The position numbers and the translations under genes were made by a program. The notes beneath the pieces were generated by a model. That model did no database searches, had not been told where the DNA came from, and was given only the letters and a program-made list of their open reading frames with translations. From Lysobacter ciconiae (lineage in GTDB: Bacteria > Pseudomonadota > Gammaproteobacteria > Xanthomonadales > Xanthomonadaceae): a stretch of DNA of 64,000 nucleotides. This document shows, one piece after another, positions 8,987 to 17,739 of this stretch. The stretch is from contig NZ_CP063656.1 in NCBI RefSeq assembly GCF_015209725.1, positions 2,153,001-2,217,000 of the forward strand. Direction: 5' to 3'. Positions within the stretch are counted from its first letter, which is position 1. The number at the start of each line of letters is the position of its first letter.

Positions 8987-9102
8987 GCGGTCGGCGATGG
9001 GCCCGGGGCCAGTTGGGTCAACACGCGATTATCGCATAAGCGCTACCGCCCTCCCCGGCTATGAGGCCGGAGGGGCGGGGCACGCGGGGCAGCAATGCGG
9101 AC

Positions 9103-10617
9103 TCAGCGCTTGGGCACGGTGACCGCGATGAACTGCGAGCTGCCACCACGCTGCACGAGCAGCATCACGGTGTCGCCGGGCTTGGCTGTCGACAGCCTGC
9201 GGTCCAGTTCCGCCGGGCTGCCGACGCTGTCACGCCCGACGGCCACCACGACGTCGCCCGGGCGCAGGCCGGCCTCGCGTGCGGCATCGGACTCCACCTG
9301 CGCCAGCAGGACGCCTTCATCATCGCCCAGGTCCATCTGGCGGCGCTGTGCCGGGGCCAGGTCGCGGCCGGTCAGGCCCAGCGCGTTCGAACCCGGCACC
9401 TGCTTGGCAGGCGCGCCCGGACTGCTGTTGCGCGGCGTGGCCGCAGCCGCCGACTCGTCGCCGCCGATCACCACGTTGATCGAGCGCAGCTTGCCGTTGC
9501 GGAAGACCTCCAGTTGCGCCTTGCTGCCCGGCGCCAGCGCGCCGACGATCGGCGGCAGATCGCTGACGTCTTTGATGGCGATGCCGTTGAATGAGCGGAT
9601 CACGTCCATGCGCTCGATCCCGGCTTTTTCGGCCGCGCTGCCGGGCTGGACACTGGCCACCATCGCGCCCTGGTTGTCGGGCAGGCCGATCGCCCTGGCG
9701 GTCTCGCTGGTCATCGGCTGCAGGTTGACGCCCAGCATGCCGCGGCTGACCTTGCCGGTGGTCTTGATCTGCTCGACCGCGCTCATCGCCAGATCGATCG
9801 GAATGGCGAAGCTGACGCCCATGAAACCGCCGGAGTTGGAGAAGATCTGCGAGTTGATGCCGACCACCTCGCCGGAGGTGTTGAGCAGCGGGCCGCCGGA
9901 GTTGCCGCGGTTGATCGCCACGTCGGTCTGGATGAACGGAACGTACTGCTGGCCCGAATAGGGGTTGGAGCGGCCAACCGCGCTGACGATGCCGGCAGTG
10001 ACCGAATGATCCAGGCCGAACGGCGAGCCGATCGCCACCACCCACTGCCCCGGCTCCACCGAGGTGGATCTGCCAGCGCGCAACCAGCGCAGGCCGTCGG
10101 CCTTGATCTTGAGCACGGCCACGTCGTACTGCTCATCGCTGCCGACGACTTCGGCCTCGAATTCGCGCCGGTCCGACAACGTGACGGTGACCTTGTCGGC
10201 GCCGTCGATGACGTGGAAGTTGGTCAGCACATAGCCGTCATCGGAGATGACAAAGCCACTGCCCAGCGAGGTGCCGCCCCGCTGCGGGCCGGCACCGCCG
10301 GGCGCACCGGGCATCGGCATGCCGAAGTGGCGGAACAGTTCCTCAAAGCCGTCAGGCAACTGTGGGCCGCCGCCGCGGGTCCTGCGCGGAGTGGTCTCCG
10401 CACTGATGTTCACCACCGCCGGCCCGACCTGCTTCACCAGCTGGCTGAAGTCCGGCAGACCGGTGACGATCGGCGTCGCCGCCGGAGGGGTCACCGCCTG
10501 GGCAGCCACCGGCACCGCGGCAGGGGCCGGAACCGGGCTCTGTTGCGCGGTGCACGCGAGCGGCAGGGTGGCGGCAAGCGCGCCAAGCAGGACGATCGAG
10601 CGAAGCGGATGGGGCAT
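9103..10617 (-). CDS. mucD: Periplasmic Do-family serine protease MucD/DegP
   Basis: This 504-residue envelope protease and chaperone degrades misfolded periplasmic proteins and is a typical sigma-E regulon member. A signal peptide (MPHPLRSIVLLGALAATLPLAC) may also be read as a lipobox. The trypsin-like domain has His in LTNFHVIDGAD, Asp in YDVAVLKI and Ser in NRGNSGGPLLNTSG. Two PDZ domains follow (GMLGVNLQPM onward, and the last ~90 residues with AGLRPGDVVVAVGRDSV). It is 29 bases downstream of rseA, giving an rpoE-rseA-mucD unit in which sigma factor, anti-sigma factor and protease are made together. Confidence 0.95.
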   Translation of the reverse strand: MPHPLRSIVLLGALAATLPLACTAQQSPVPAPAAVPVAAQAVTPPAATPIVTGLPDFSQLVKQVGPAVVNISAETTPRRTRGGGPQLPDGFEELFRHFGMPMPGAPGGAGPQRGGTSLGSGFVISDDGYVLTNFHVIDGADKVTVTLSDRREFEAEVVGSDEQYDVAVLKIKADGLRWLRAGRSTSVEPGQWVVAIGSPFGLDHSVTAGIVSAVGRSNPYSGQQYVPFIQTDVAINRGNSGGPLLNTSGEVVGINSQIFSNSGGFMGVSFAIPIDLAMSAVEQIKTTGKVSRGMLGVNLQPMTSETARAIGLPDNQGAMVASVQPGSAAEKAGIERMDVIRSFNGIAIKDVSDLPPIVGALAPGSKAQLEVFRNGKLRSINVVIGGDESAAAATPRNSSPGAPAKQVPGSNALGLTGRDLAPAQRRQMDLGDDEGVLLAQVESDAAREAGLRPGDVVVAVGRDSVGSPAELDRRLSTAKPGDTVMLLVQRGGSSQFIAVTVPKR

Positions 10618-10646
10618 GGGTTCGGCCTCGTGGTACGGAACGGGGA

Positions 10647-11639
10647 TCAGTGACGGATGACGGTGCCGGCAGGTTCGGGCAGCGCATGCGTACCCGGCGG
10701 CGCCAGCTCGCGCTCGCCGCGCAAGGGTTCATGACGCAAGGTGGACGGCTCGAAGGGATAGAAGGAAATCGGCGCGACGCCGGCGTCGCCGGGGTGGAAG
10801 CCGACCGTCATCCCGGCGCTGGCCGGATAGCCGGCAACCGCAGCGCGCGGCCATGGTTTGGTTGCAATGGCGTCGGCCATGAACGGACGCGCGCGGGCGT
10901 CGCCGGTCGCTGCCGCCGGGCCGGATGTCGTCGCATCCGCGTTGGCCAGCGCGGTCGTGGGATTGTCCAGCACTGGCTCGGTACGCGAGCCGGCCACGGG
11001 GCGCGCGGCCAGGCGCTGGCGTCGCTCGCCGCGGCGTGGCGTATCACGCGTGCTCGAGGCGACCGCCGCAGCGGCCAGTGTCGCCGCCGCGGCGCCGTTC
11101 CGGATCGCGCTGCCGTCGTCCGGCGCTGCGTCCTGAGACGCGATGCCGGTCCCGGCGGTCAACGCAGCGGCAGGACCATCCGATGGCGCACCTGACGTGG
11201 TGGAGACGATTTCCCGCCCGGACGGCGCTCCTGCCGACGGGTCCTCACCGTCCAGCATCGGTCGGGCAACGAACAGGGCCGCGATGGCGACGGAGGCCGC
11301 CAGTGCGCCGCCGACCCAGCGCGGCTTGTGGCGGACAGCGACGCGCCGCGGCGGGAACGGCGACAACGGAGCGTGCTGCTGCTCCTGCGCGACGGCCGCC
11401 ATGACGCGATCGGCAAACCCGGTCGGCGCCGGGGCGACGCCGTCACCGCGCAGCACATCGCCGGCCAACTGCCAGCGACCGCACGCCTCGCGCCAGGCAG
11501 CGTCCTGACCGAGCCGCTTCAACGCAAATCGTGTCTCGTCGGGTCCGAGCTGGCCATCGAACAGAGCGCTCAGCTCCCCGGCCCTGGCATCCCTGTGGTT
11601 GTTGGACATCAGCGTGTTCGATATCAGCGTGTTCGACAT
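10647..11639 (-). CDS. rseA: Sigma-E anti-sigma factor RseA
   Basis: RseA holds the extracytoplasmic-function sigma factor inactive at the inner membrane until proteolysis. The N-terminal cytoplasmic domain (RDARAGELSALFDGQLGPDE, CGRWQLAGDVLRGD) matches the RseA_N pattern. One membrane helix (GGALAASVAIAALFVA) follows. The periplasmic part is long, Ala/Thr/Arg-rich and probably unstructured. At 330 residues it is clearly longer than the 216 residues of E. coli RseA. Its ATG overlaps the rpoE stop as ATGA. The first ten codons are made of a tandem 15-base repeat, so the ATG at 11609 (MSNNHRDA) could be the original start. Confidence 0.85.
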   Translation of the reverse strand: MSNTLISNTLMSNNHRDARAGELSALFDGQLGPDETRFALKRLGQDAAWREACGRWQLAGDVLRGDGVAPAPTGFADRVMAAVAQEQQHAPLSPFPPRRVAVRHKPRWVGGALAASVAIAALFVARPMLDGEDPSAGAPSGREIVSTTSGAPSDGPAAALTAGTGIASQDAAPDDGSAIRNGAAAATLAAAAVASSTRDTPRRGERRQRLAARPVAGSRTEPVLDNPTTALANADATTSGPAAATGDARARPFMADAIATKPWPRAAVAGYPASAGMTVGFHPGDAGVAPISFYPFEPSTLRHEPLRGERELAPPGTHALPEPAGTVIRH

Positions 11640-11649
11640 CAGTGTTTCC
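11605..11649. repeat. Three tandem 15-base units at the rpoE/rseA junction
   Basis: The plus strand reads GACATCAGCGTGTTC, GATATCAGCGTGTTC, GACATCAGTGTTTCC. The unit length is five codons, so the copies keep the rseA frame and add ISNTL-type residues at its N-terminus. The outer copy contains the overlapping rpoE stop and rseA start. This is visible directly; replication slippage is the likely origin. Confidence 0.85.
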
Positions 11650-12244
11650 GCTCCTGGGAATCGGGTACGGCGTCAAGCAAGGGGCGCAGCTCCTGATCAA
11701 TTGCCTCGCGTGCGCGGAAAATCCGCGAGCGCACGGTGCCGATCGGGCACCCCATTTTTTCGGCGATCTCTTCGTAGCTCAGCCCGTCGACCTCGCGCAG
11801 GGAAATGGCTTCCCGCAACTCCGTCGGCAACCCTTCGACCACGCGAAGCACCAGTTGTTCCACCTGCTGGCGCATCAGTTCACGTTCCGGGGTGTCGTTG
11901 TCGCGCAGGCGGATCGCGGAATCGAACTGCTCGGCGTCGTCGACATCGATGTCTGCACTCGGTGGGCGGCGCTTCTGCGCGACCAAGTGGTTCTTGGCGG
12001 TGTTCACTGCAATCCGGTGCAACCATGTATAGAACTGCGCGTCTCCGCGAAAGTTGGGCAACGCCCGGTAGGCGCGCATGAACGCGTCCTGCGCCAGGTC
12101 CTGGCATTCGCTCCAGTCGGCGATGTAGCGACCGATCAGCGCAACGATGCGGTGCTGGTACTTGCGTACCAGGGCATCGAATGCGGTGCTGTCGCCCTGC
12201 TGCACACGCCTGACCAGTTCCTGGTCCAAATCATTCTCGGCCAT
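11639..12244 (-). CDS. rpoE: Extracytoplasmic-function sigma factor RpoE (sigma-24)
   Basis: This 201-residue ECF sigma factor directs RNA polymerase to envelope-stress promoters. Region 2 contains DALVRKYQHRIVALIGRYI, DLAQDAFMRAYRAL and FYTWLHRIAVNTAKNHL. Region 4 contains LPTELREAISLREVDGLSYE and the helix-turn-helix GCPIGTVRSRIFRARE. The start MAENDLDQ is preferred over an ATG five codons upstream since it matches the usual family N-terminus. It heads the rpoE-rseA-mucD unit and overlaps rseA by the ATGA junction. A sigma-E-like promoter 45 bases upstream suggests autoregulation. Confidence 0.95.
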   Translation of the reverse strand: MAENDLDQELVRRVQQGDSTAFDALVRKYQHRIVALIGRYIADWSECQDLAQDAFMRAYRALPNFRGDAQFYTWLHRIAVNTAKNHLVAQKRRPPSADIDVDDAEQFDSAIRLRDNDTPERELMRQQVEQLVLRVVEGLPTELREAISLREVDGLSYEEIAEKMGCPIGTVRSRIFRAREAIDQELRPLLDAVPDSQERKH

Positions 12245-12288
12245 ACCGCGCGCCGGCACTCCTGGTCAGCTCGGCCTTGGCCGAACAA

Positions 12289-12317
12289 TGGGACAACCCT
12301 TTCGGGGAGAAAGTTCC
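12289..12317 (-). promoter_or_regulatory. Candidate sigma-E (RpoE) promoter upstream of rpoE
   Basis: On the minus strand GGAACTT (12317-12311) is a perfect match to the sigma-E -35 element. After 17 bases TCCCA (12293-12289) fits a weak TCNNA -10. It lies about 45 bases before the rpoE start. Elements are seen directly; use by RpoE is inferred from the known autoregulation of this operon in proteobacteria. Confidence 0.55.
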
Positions 12318-12475
12318 TTTGTCTACCGTTGGGGCGCCGCGGCCCACCTGCAAGCGCGCCCCGTCGCCATCGGTTGCCCGTGTGTCGGGGCGGCGCCACC
12401 GCACGCCCATTTGACGCCGGTGAAACAACCTCGGGATGATAGCTGCCTGTTCCATACTTCAATGGATGGTGCCTG

Positions 12476-14551
12476 ATGGCTCCCCCGACCACTCCCCTGC
12501 CCGGCTTTGACGGGTTGCGCAGCCAGCACTGGCTTGCGCAGATGCGCGATGACGGCGTCCTCGTCCTGTCCCTGGATCGTGCCGGGGAGAGCGTCAACGC
12601 CCTGTCCCAGGATGTCCTGATCGAACTCGACGCCCTGGTGGAACGCATCCAGATCGACCCGCCCAGGGGGGTGGTGTTCCGCTCGGCCAAGGAGACCGGA
12701 TTCATCGCCGGCGCCGACATCAAGGAGTTCCAGGGATTCGACCAGAAGGGAACGGTCGCCGGCGCCCTGAAGCGCGGACAGCAGGTGTTCCAGCGGGTCG
12801 CCGCGTTGCCCTGCCCGACCGTTGCGGCCATCCACGGCTTCTGCATGGGCGGTGGCACGGAGCTCGCGCTGGCCTGCGACTACCGCGTCGCCAGCAACGA
12901 TCCCTCGACCCGGATCGGTCTGCCCGAGGTGCAACTGGGCATCTATCCGGGCTGGGGTGGCAGCGTGCGCCTGCCACGCCTGATCGGAGCACCGGCGGCG
13001 ATGGACATGATGCTGACCGGCCGCGCGGTGCGGGCCTCGGCGGCGCGCGCCAGCGGCCTGGTCGACAGGACCGTGGACAAGGCCATGCTGGTGGACGCCG
13101 CGGCGTCGATGGCGCTGAAGGGCCACCAGCGCCCACTGCGCCAGCGTTTTCTCGGCTGGGCGACCAACACCTGGCCGGCGCGCCAGGTGATCGCGCCGAT
13201 GACGCTGAAGCAGGTCGCGCGCAAGGCGCCCAAGGACCACTACCCCGCGCCCTACTCGCTGGTGGCGACGTGGAAGGGCACCGGCGGCAGCCTGGACAAG
13301 CAACTGGCCGCCGAGCGCAGATCGGTGTCGAAGCTTGCCTCAACCCCGACCGCGCGCAACCTGATCCGGGTGTTCTTCCTGCAGGAACGCCTGAAGAACA
13401 CCGGCGGCAAGCAGCACGGCATCAGCCACGTGCACGTGATCGGCGCCGGCGTCATGGGCGGCGACATCGCCGCCTGGTCGGCCTACAAGGGCTTCCAGGT
13501 CACCTTGAACGACCGCGAGCAGCGTTACATCGACGCGGCGATGACCCGCGCCGGCACGCTGTTCGCCAAGCGTGTTCGCGACGATGCCAAACGACCGGAA
13601 GTCGCCGCGCGCTTGAAGGGCGATCTCGCCGGTGACGGCGCCGCCAAGGCCGACCTGGTGATCGAGGCGATCATCGAGGACGCCGACGCAAAACGCGCCT
13701 TGTATGCGGACATCGAGCCACGGATGAAGGCCGACGCGCTGCTGACCAGCAACACGTCCTCCATCCCGCTGGACGAACTGCGCGACGGACTGGCGCACCA
13801 GTCGCGTTTTGCCGGCCTGCATTATTTCAATCCGGTCGCCGCGATGCCGCTGGTGGAGATCGTCCAGCACGCCGGTATCGACGAGGCGACCCGCCAGCGC
13901 CTGGCCGCGTTCTGCAAGGCGATCGGCAAACTGCCGGTGCCCGTCGCCGGTACCCCGGGGTTCCTGGTCAACCGGGTCCTGTTCCCCTACATGCTCGAAG
14001 CGGTGACGGCGTTCTCGGAAGGCATTCCCGGCGTGGCCATCGACAAGGCGGCGGTGCGCTTCGGCATGCCGATGGGCCCGATCGAACTGGTCGATACCGT
14101 CGGCCTGGATGTTGCGGCCGGTGTGGGCGCGGAGTTGTCACCCTTCCTCGGCCTCACCGTGCCGGCAGCGCTGGCGGAACAGGCCGAGCCGGGCAAGCGC
14201 GGCAAGAAGGACGGCCAGGGCCTGTACAAGTGGGAGGAAGGCAAGCCGGTCAAACCCGACGCGCCGGAGAACTACAAGGCGCCTGAGGATCTTGCCGACC
14301 GCCTGATCCTGCCGATGCTCAACGAGGCGGTCGCCTGTCTGCACGATGGCGTGGTGGCCGATGCCGACCTGCTGGATGCGGGGGTGATCTTCGGCACGGG
14401 CTTCGCCCCGTTCCGTGGTGGCCCGATCCAGTACATCCGCGAGACCGGGGTGGAGTCGGTGCTGGAGCGGCTGCGCCAACTCCAGTCCCGACACGGCGAC
14501 CGCTTCGCGCCACGGCCGGGCTGGGACGCCGCGGCGCTTCGCCAGGGCTGA
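12476..14551 (+). CDS. Bifunctional enoyl-CoA hydratase / 3-hydroxyacyl-CoA dehydrogenase (FadB/FadJ type)
   Basis: This 691-residue fusion enzyme performs steps two and three of fatty-acid beta-oxidation. The N-terminal crotonase domain (about 1-220) has the oxyanion-hole region GFCMGGGTELALACDYR and the second catalytic Glu in GLPEVQLGIYPGWGG. The NAD-binding domain starts near 318 with VIGAGVMGGDIAAW. SNTSSIPLDEL and the catalytic His region GLHYFNPVAAMPLVEI follow. The C-terminal HAD repeats are complete to FGTGFAPFRGGP. No thiolase (fadA) gene is adjacent, so it is closer to FadJ-like stand-alone proteins than to a fadBA pair. It is divergent from rpoE. Confidence 0.9.
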   Translation: MAPPTTPLPGFDGLRSQHWLAQMRDDGVLVLSLDRAGESVNALSQDVLIELDALVERIQIDPPRGVVFRSAKETGFIAGADIKEFQGFDQKGTVAGALKRGQQVFQRVAALPCPTVAAIHGFCMGGGTELALACDYRVASNDPSTRIGLPEVQLGIYPGWGGSVRLPRLIGAPAAMDMMLTGRAVRASAARASGLVDRTVDKAMLVDAAASMALKGHQRPLRQRFLGWATNTWPARQVIAPMTLKQVARKAPKDHYPAPYSLVATWKGTGGSLDKQLAAERRSVSKLASTPTARNLIRVFFLQERLKNTGGKQHGISHVHVIGAGVMGGDIAAWSAYKGFQVTLNDREQRYIDAAMTRAGTLFAKRVRDDAKRPEVAARLKGDLAGDGAAKADLVIEAIIEDADAKRALYADIEPRMKADALLTSNTSSIPLDELRDGLAHQSRFAGLHYFNPVAAMPLVEIVQHAGIDEATRQRLAAFCKAIGKLPVPVAGTPGFLVNRVLFPYMLEAVTAFSEGIPGVAIDKAAVRFGMPMGPIELVDTVGLDVAAGVGAELSPFLGLTVPAALAEQAEPGKRGKKDGQGLYKWEEGKPVKPDAPENYKAPEDLADRLILPMLNEAVACLHDGVVADADLLDAGVIFGTGFAPFRGGPIQYIRETGVESVLERLRQLQSRHGDRFAPRPGWDAAALRQG

Positions 14552-14626
14552 CGGAACGTCGGGCCGCGGGGCCGGTCGCAGCGCGCACCGGATTCGCGGG
14601 CGGCGCGCAACCTCCGCCGGCAAAAC

Positions 14627-14980
14627 CTACATCGTGTGGGTGGCGCGCTCGGCGTCAAGCGTGCCGGCAAGCAGCGCCTCGATCTTGCCCTTGACCGTCT
14701 CGCCCTCGGCGCCTTCGCTGAACTGGATGCCGATGCCGGCCGGGCGGCTGCCCTGCGCACCGGCCGGCGTCACCCAGATGACCTTGCCCGCGACCGGCAT
14801 GCGCTCGCCCGACTCGGGCAGCGTCAGCAGCAGGAACACCTCGTCGCCGAGGAAGTAGCGGTTGGGCGTGGCCACGAATATGCCGCCGTGTCGGATGTAG
14901 GGCATGTAGGCGTTGTAGAGCCCCGCCTTGTCCTTCAGGGCCAATGACACAATGCCCTGACGGGCTCCCGATGCACTCAT
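14627..14980 (-). CDS. pilZ: Type IV pilus biogenesis protein PilZ
   Basis: This 117-residue single PilZ domain has the same size and location (just after holB) as the PilZ of Xanthomonas and Pseudomonas. That protein is needed for type IV pilus assembly and contacts PilB and FimX. Recognisable pieces are YNAYMPYIRHGGIFVATPN, YFLGDEVFLLLTLPE and GKVIWVTPAG. The cyclic-di-GMP signature (RxxxR plus D/NxSxxG) is absent, as in the founder PilZ, so direct ligand binding is not expected. It starts four bases downstream of the holB stop, so it is co-transcribed. Confidence 0.93.
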   Translation of the reverse strand: MSASGARQGIVSLALKDKAGLYNAYMPYIRHGGIFVATPNRYFLGDEVFLLLTLPESGERMPVAGKVIWVTPAGAQGSRPAGIGIQFSEGAEGETVKGKIEALLAGTLDAERATHTM

Positions 14981-14984
14981 GCTG

Positions 14985-16025
14985 CTAACCCCTTGATTGT
15001 CCAGCGGTTCGGCGTGATTCGCCGGCGCGCCATGCCCGCAACAGCTCCACCAGCACCAGGTCCGAGCGGACCGTGGTACGCATCAGTTCGCGCGCCCGGT
15101 TGGCCCGCTCGAACCACTCGGTGAGACTGCGGGTACGGGCCGGATCGGTCAAGTCGCTGGCGGTACGCGCCACCGCCAGATCCGCGGCGAACTGCAGGCG
15201 CAGGTCCGCGTTGGCGTCCGCGGCCCAGCGCTGCGCGGTTTCCACCACGCCGGCCTCGCCGGTGGCCACGCGCTCCAGGTCCGTCGCCACCTGCCGGCGC
15301 AGTGCCAACGCATCGCTCTGCAACCATTCGGTGGCCAGTCCGGGATGCCCGCGTGCGGCATCCAAGGCTTCCTCGGCCAGCGCGGCCGGGCGCCCCGAAT
15401 CCTGCAGCCAGGCCAACGCCTCGGCGCGCGGCGGCATGCGGAATTCGATGCGCTGGCAGCGGCTGCGGATGGTCGCCGACAGGCGCGAGGGATGCGCGCT
15501 GACCAGCCACAGATAGCGGCCCGCGACCGGCTCCTCGAGCGTTTTCAGCAGGGCGTTGGCACCGGCGTGGTTGATCGCATCGGCCGGATCGATGATGGCG
15601 ATCTTGGTCTGCCCGTACTGGGCGCTGAGCGTCATCTGTTCGGACAGGCGGCGGATCTGCTCGATCACGATCTCCGTACGCGGCTTGGGCGGGCGCGCCT
15701 TGTCGTTGATCGCGAAGCTGACCTGCAGCAGGTCCGGATGGCCACTGCGACCTTGCGGAAACGCCAGCGATCCATCCGGGCGGGTCTCGACCGGATCGGC
15801 CTGGCTTCGCGAGGCGAACATCCGGCAACTGCGGCACGCGCCGCAAGCCCCGCCTTCCGCCGTCCGCTCGGTGCACAGGAGGCGGTTGGCCAGGCGCTCG
15901 GCGACGGCCAGCTTGCCCAGCCGCGCCGGACCACAGAACAACAGAGCGTGCCCGAGTCGTCCGCTGTCCAGCGCCAGCGCGGTGCGGTCATGCACGCGCT
16001 GCTGCCAGGGCGAAAAACCGGTCAC
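14985..16025 (-). CDS. holB: DNA polymerase III delta-prime subunit
   Basis: Delta-prime is the stator subunit of the clamp loader that places the beta clamp on DNA. The 346-residue frame has the AAA+ start GHALLFCGPARLGK, in which the P-loop is degenerate as is usual for delta-prime. A four-Cys zinc module (LLCTERTAEGGACGACRSC) follows. The ALLKTLEEP segment and the SRC-type sensor SATIRSRCQRIEF are present. It overlaps the end of tmk upstream by four bases and precedes pilZ, so tmk-holB-pilZ form one transcript. Confidence 0.96.
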   Translation of the reverse strand: MTGFSPWQQRVHDRTALALDSGRLGHALLFCGPARLGKLAVAERLANRLLCTERTAEGGACGACRSCRMFASRSQADPVETRPDGSLAFPQGRSGHPDLLQVSFAINDKARPPKPRTEIVIEQIRRLSEQMTLSAQYGQTKIAIIDPADAINHAGANALLKTLEEPVAGRYLWLVSAHPSRLSATIRSRCQRIEFRMPPRAEALAWLQDSGRPAALAEEALDAARGHPGLATEWLQSDALALRRQVATDLERVATGEAGVVETAQRWAADANADLRLQFAADLAVARTASDLTDPARTRSLTEWFERANRARELMRTTVRSDLVLVELLRAWRAGESRRTAGQSRG

Positions 16026-16660
16026 AGCAGGGTCTCCCGATAGGCCAGCAAATGGGCCACGGCCTCGCCTGCCACGACCGTTGCCGGCCGGCTGGCGTCG
16101 ATCACCCGGAACCGCGAGCGCTCCGCGTCGGCGCGCGCCAGGTAGGCACGCCGCACCGTATCGAAGAACCCATGGGCCTCGGACTCGATCCGGTCCGCCG
16201 TACCGCGCCCGCGCACACGCTGCAGGCCGGTCTCGACCGGCACGTCCAGCAGCAGGGTCATGCCCGGCACGATGCCGACCACGCGCCGTTCCAGTTCGGC
16301 GATGAAGTCGCGGTCACCGCCGCGCGCCGCGCCCTGGTAGGCGTAGCTGGCATCGGTGAAACGATCGCTGATCACCCAGCTACCGGACGCAAGCGCGGGC
16401 AGGATGGTTCCGCGCACGTGCTGGGCCCTGCCGGCAAACATCAGCAGCAGCTCGGTTTCAGGCGTGGGCGGCTCATGGCCGGGCGACAGCAGCAGGTCGC
16501 GAATCTGCTCGGCCAGCGGCGTGCCGCCGGGCTCGCGGGTACAGACGACCGACTCCCCGGCCGATTCCAGCGTCTCGCGCAATTGCGCCAATACGGTCGA
16601 TTTGCCCGCGCCTTCACCGCCTTCCAGGGTGATCAGGCGGGGCTGCAGCTGCAGAGTCAC
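16022..16660 (-). CDS. tmk: Thymidylate kinase
   Basis: Tmk phosphorylates dTMP to dTDP in DNA precursor synthesis. The 212-residue frame has the P-loop GGEGAGKST near residue 13, the DR-box VISDRFTDASYAYQGAARG and the lid region with RGRGTADRIESEAHGFF. Its start overlaps the mltG stop and its stop overlaps the holB start, each by four bases, indicating translational coupling. Confidence 0.97.
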   Translation of the reverse strand: MTLQLQPRLITLEGGEGAGKSTVLAQLRETLESAGESVVCTREPGGTPLAEQIRDLLLSPGHEPPTPETELLLMFAGRAQHVRGTILPALASGSWVISDRFTDASYAYQGAARGGDRDFIAELERRVVGIVPGMTLLLDVPVETGLQRVRGRGTADRIESEAHGFFDTVRRAYLARADAERSRFRVIDASRPATVVAGEAVAHLLAYRETLL

Positions 16661-17739
16661 CTGGACTCCCCGGCGCGATCCATCCCGCTTACCCGCTGCC
16701 GGTAGTTCTGCAGGTACTTGCGCACGTTGGCCTGATGCTCGGCAAGCGTGCGGGCGAACAGGTGGCGCCCGCTGCCATCGCCCACGGCGACGAAATACAG
16801 CGAATCGCCCGGGGCCGGATTGGCGACCGCCTGCAAGGCACCGACACCCGGCATCGCGATCGGCGTGGGTGGCAGACCGTCGCGGGTGTAGGTGTTGTAC
16901 GGCGTATCGGTGGTCAGGTGCACGCGGCGGATGTTGCCGTCGTAGTCCTCGCCGATGCCGTAGATAACGGTCGGGTCGGTCTGCAGCCGCATGCCGATTT
17001 TCAGGCGGCGCTCGAACAGGCCGGCGATCTGCGGACGCTCTTCGGCGACCGCCGATTCTTTCTCCACGATCGACGCCATCACCAGCATCTCGTAGGGCGT
17101 CTTGAGCTTCGTGTCGGGATCGCGCGCCTCCCAGGCCGCAGCCAGGGCGCGCTCCATGTCGGCGTAGGCGCGGCGCAGCACGTCCAGATCACTGTCGCCG
17201 CGGCCGTAGACGTAGGTCTCAGGCAGGAAGCGTCCCTCCGGATGCTCGTCGGGATGGCCGAGCGCTTCCATCAATTCCCCGGCGGTCATGCCTGCCGTCT
17301 TCTGCACGAGCGGGTTGGCACGCGCCAGCGCCGCACGCATCTCGCGGGTGTTCCAGCCTTCCACCAGGGTGAAGCGGTAGCGGATGGTGTCGCCCTGGCG
17401 CATGGCCATCAGCAACTGGCGCGGCGTGGTTCCCGGCTCCAGCGCGTACTCGCCCACGTGCAGGCGCGACGCGGCCTCCAGCTGGCGGCCGAGCAACTGC
17501 CACTCGTAGGTCTCCCCACCCGTCACGCCCGCTGCGCGCAGGCGGTCGATCACGCGCGGCAGCGAGTCACCGCGCTCCACCGTGATGCTGCCGCCCGCCT
17601 CCAAGCCTCCCAGCGGGCCGTCAGCGAAGGCCTGGTAGCGTTGCCAGCCAAGCGCCCCCACGGCGAGCGCGGCCACCAGCGCCGCAAGCAGAAGGAACAG
17701 CACCAGTACGCCGGAGCGGCGCTTGCGGGGATGACTCAC
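16657..17739 (-). CDS. mltG: Endolytic murein transglycosylase MltG
   Basis: MltG cuts nascent peptidoglycan glycan strands at the inner membrane and sets strand length. The 360-residue frame has a basic N-terminus and one membrane helix (VLVLFLLLAALVAALAVGAL). A LysM-like part (ITVERGDSLPRVIDRLRAAG) precedes the YceG domain, with the catalytic Glu in MLVMASIVEKESA and the conserved RLQTDPTVIYG. It overlaps pabC and tmk by four bases each. The order pabC-mltG-tmk-holB is the same as in E. coli. Confidence 0.96.
   Translation of the reverse strand: MSHPRKRRSGVLVLFLLLAALVAALAVGALGWQRYQAFADGPLGGLEAGGSITVERGDSLPRVIDRLRAAGVTGGETYEWQLLGRQLEAASRLHVGEYALEPGTTPRQLLMAMRQGDTIRYRFTLVEGWNTREMRAALARANPLVQKTAGMTAGELMEALGHPDEHPEGRFLPETYVYGRGDSDLDVLRRAYADMERALAAAWEARDPDTKLKTPYEMLVMASIVEKESAVAEERPQIAGLFERRLKIGMRLQTDPTVIYGIGEDYDGNIRRVHLTTDTPYNTYTRDGLPPTPIAMPGVGALQAVANPAPGDSLYFVAVGDGSGRHLFARTLAEHQANVRKYLQNYRQRVSGMDRAGESR

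Noticed and set aside
7199..9064. 621-codon plus-strand frame opposite lepA
   Set aside because: Shadow of the lepA codons; no SD or domain.
9026..9080. GC-rich dyad between lepA and mucD considered as a terminator
   Set aside because: The stem is imperfect and no T-run follows on either strand; mucD and lepA are more likely co-transcribed.
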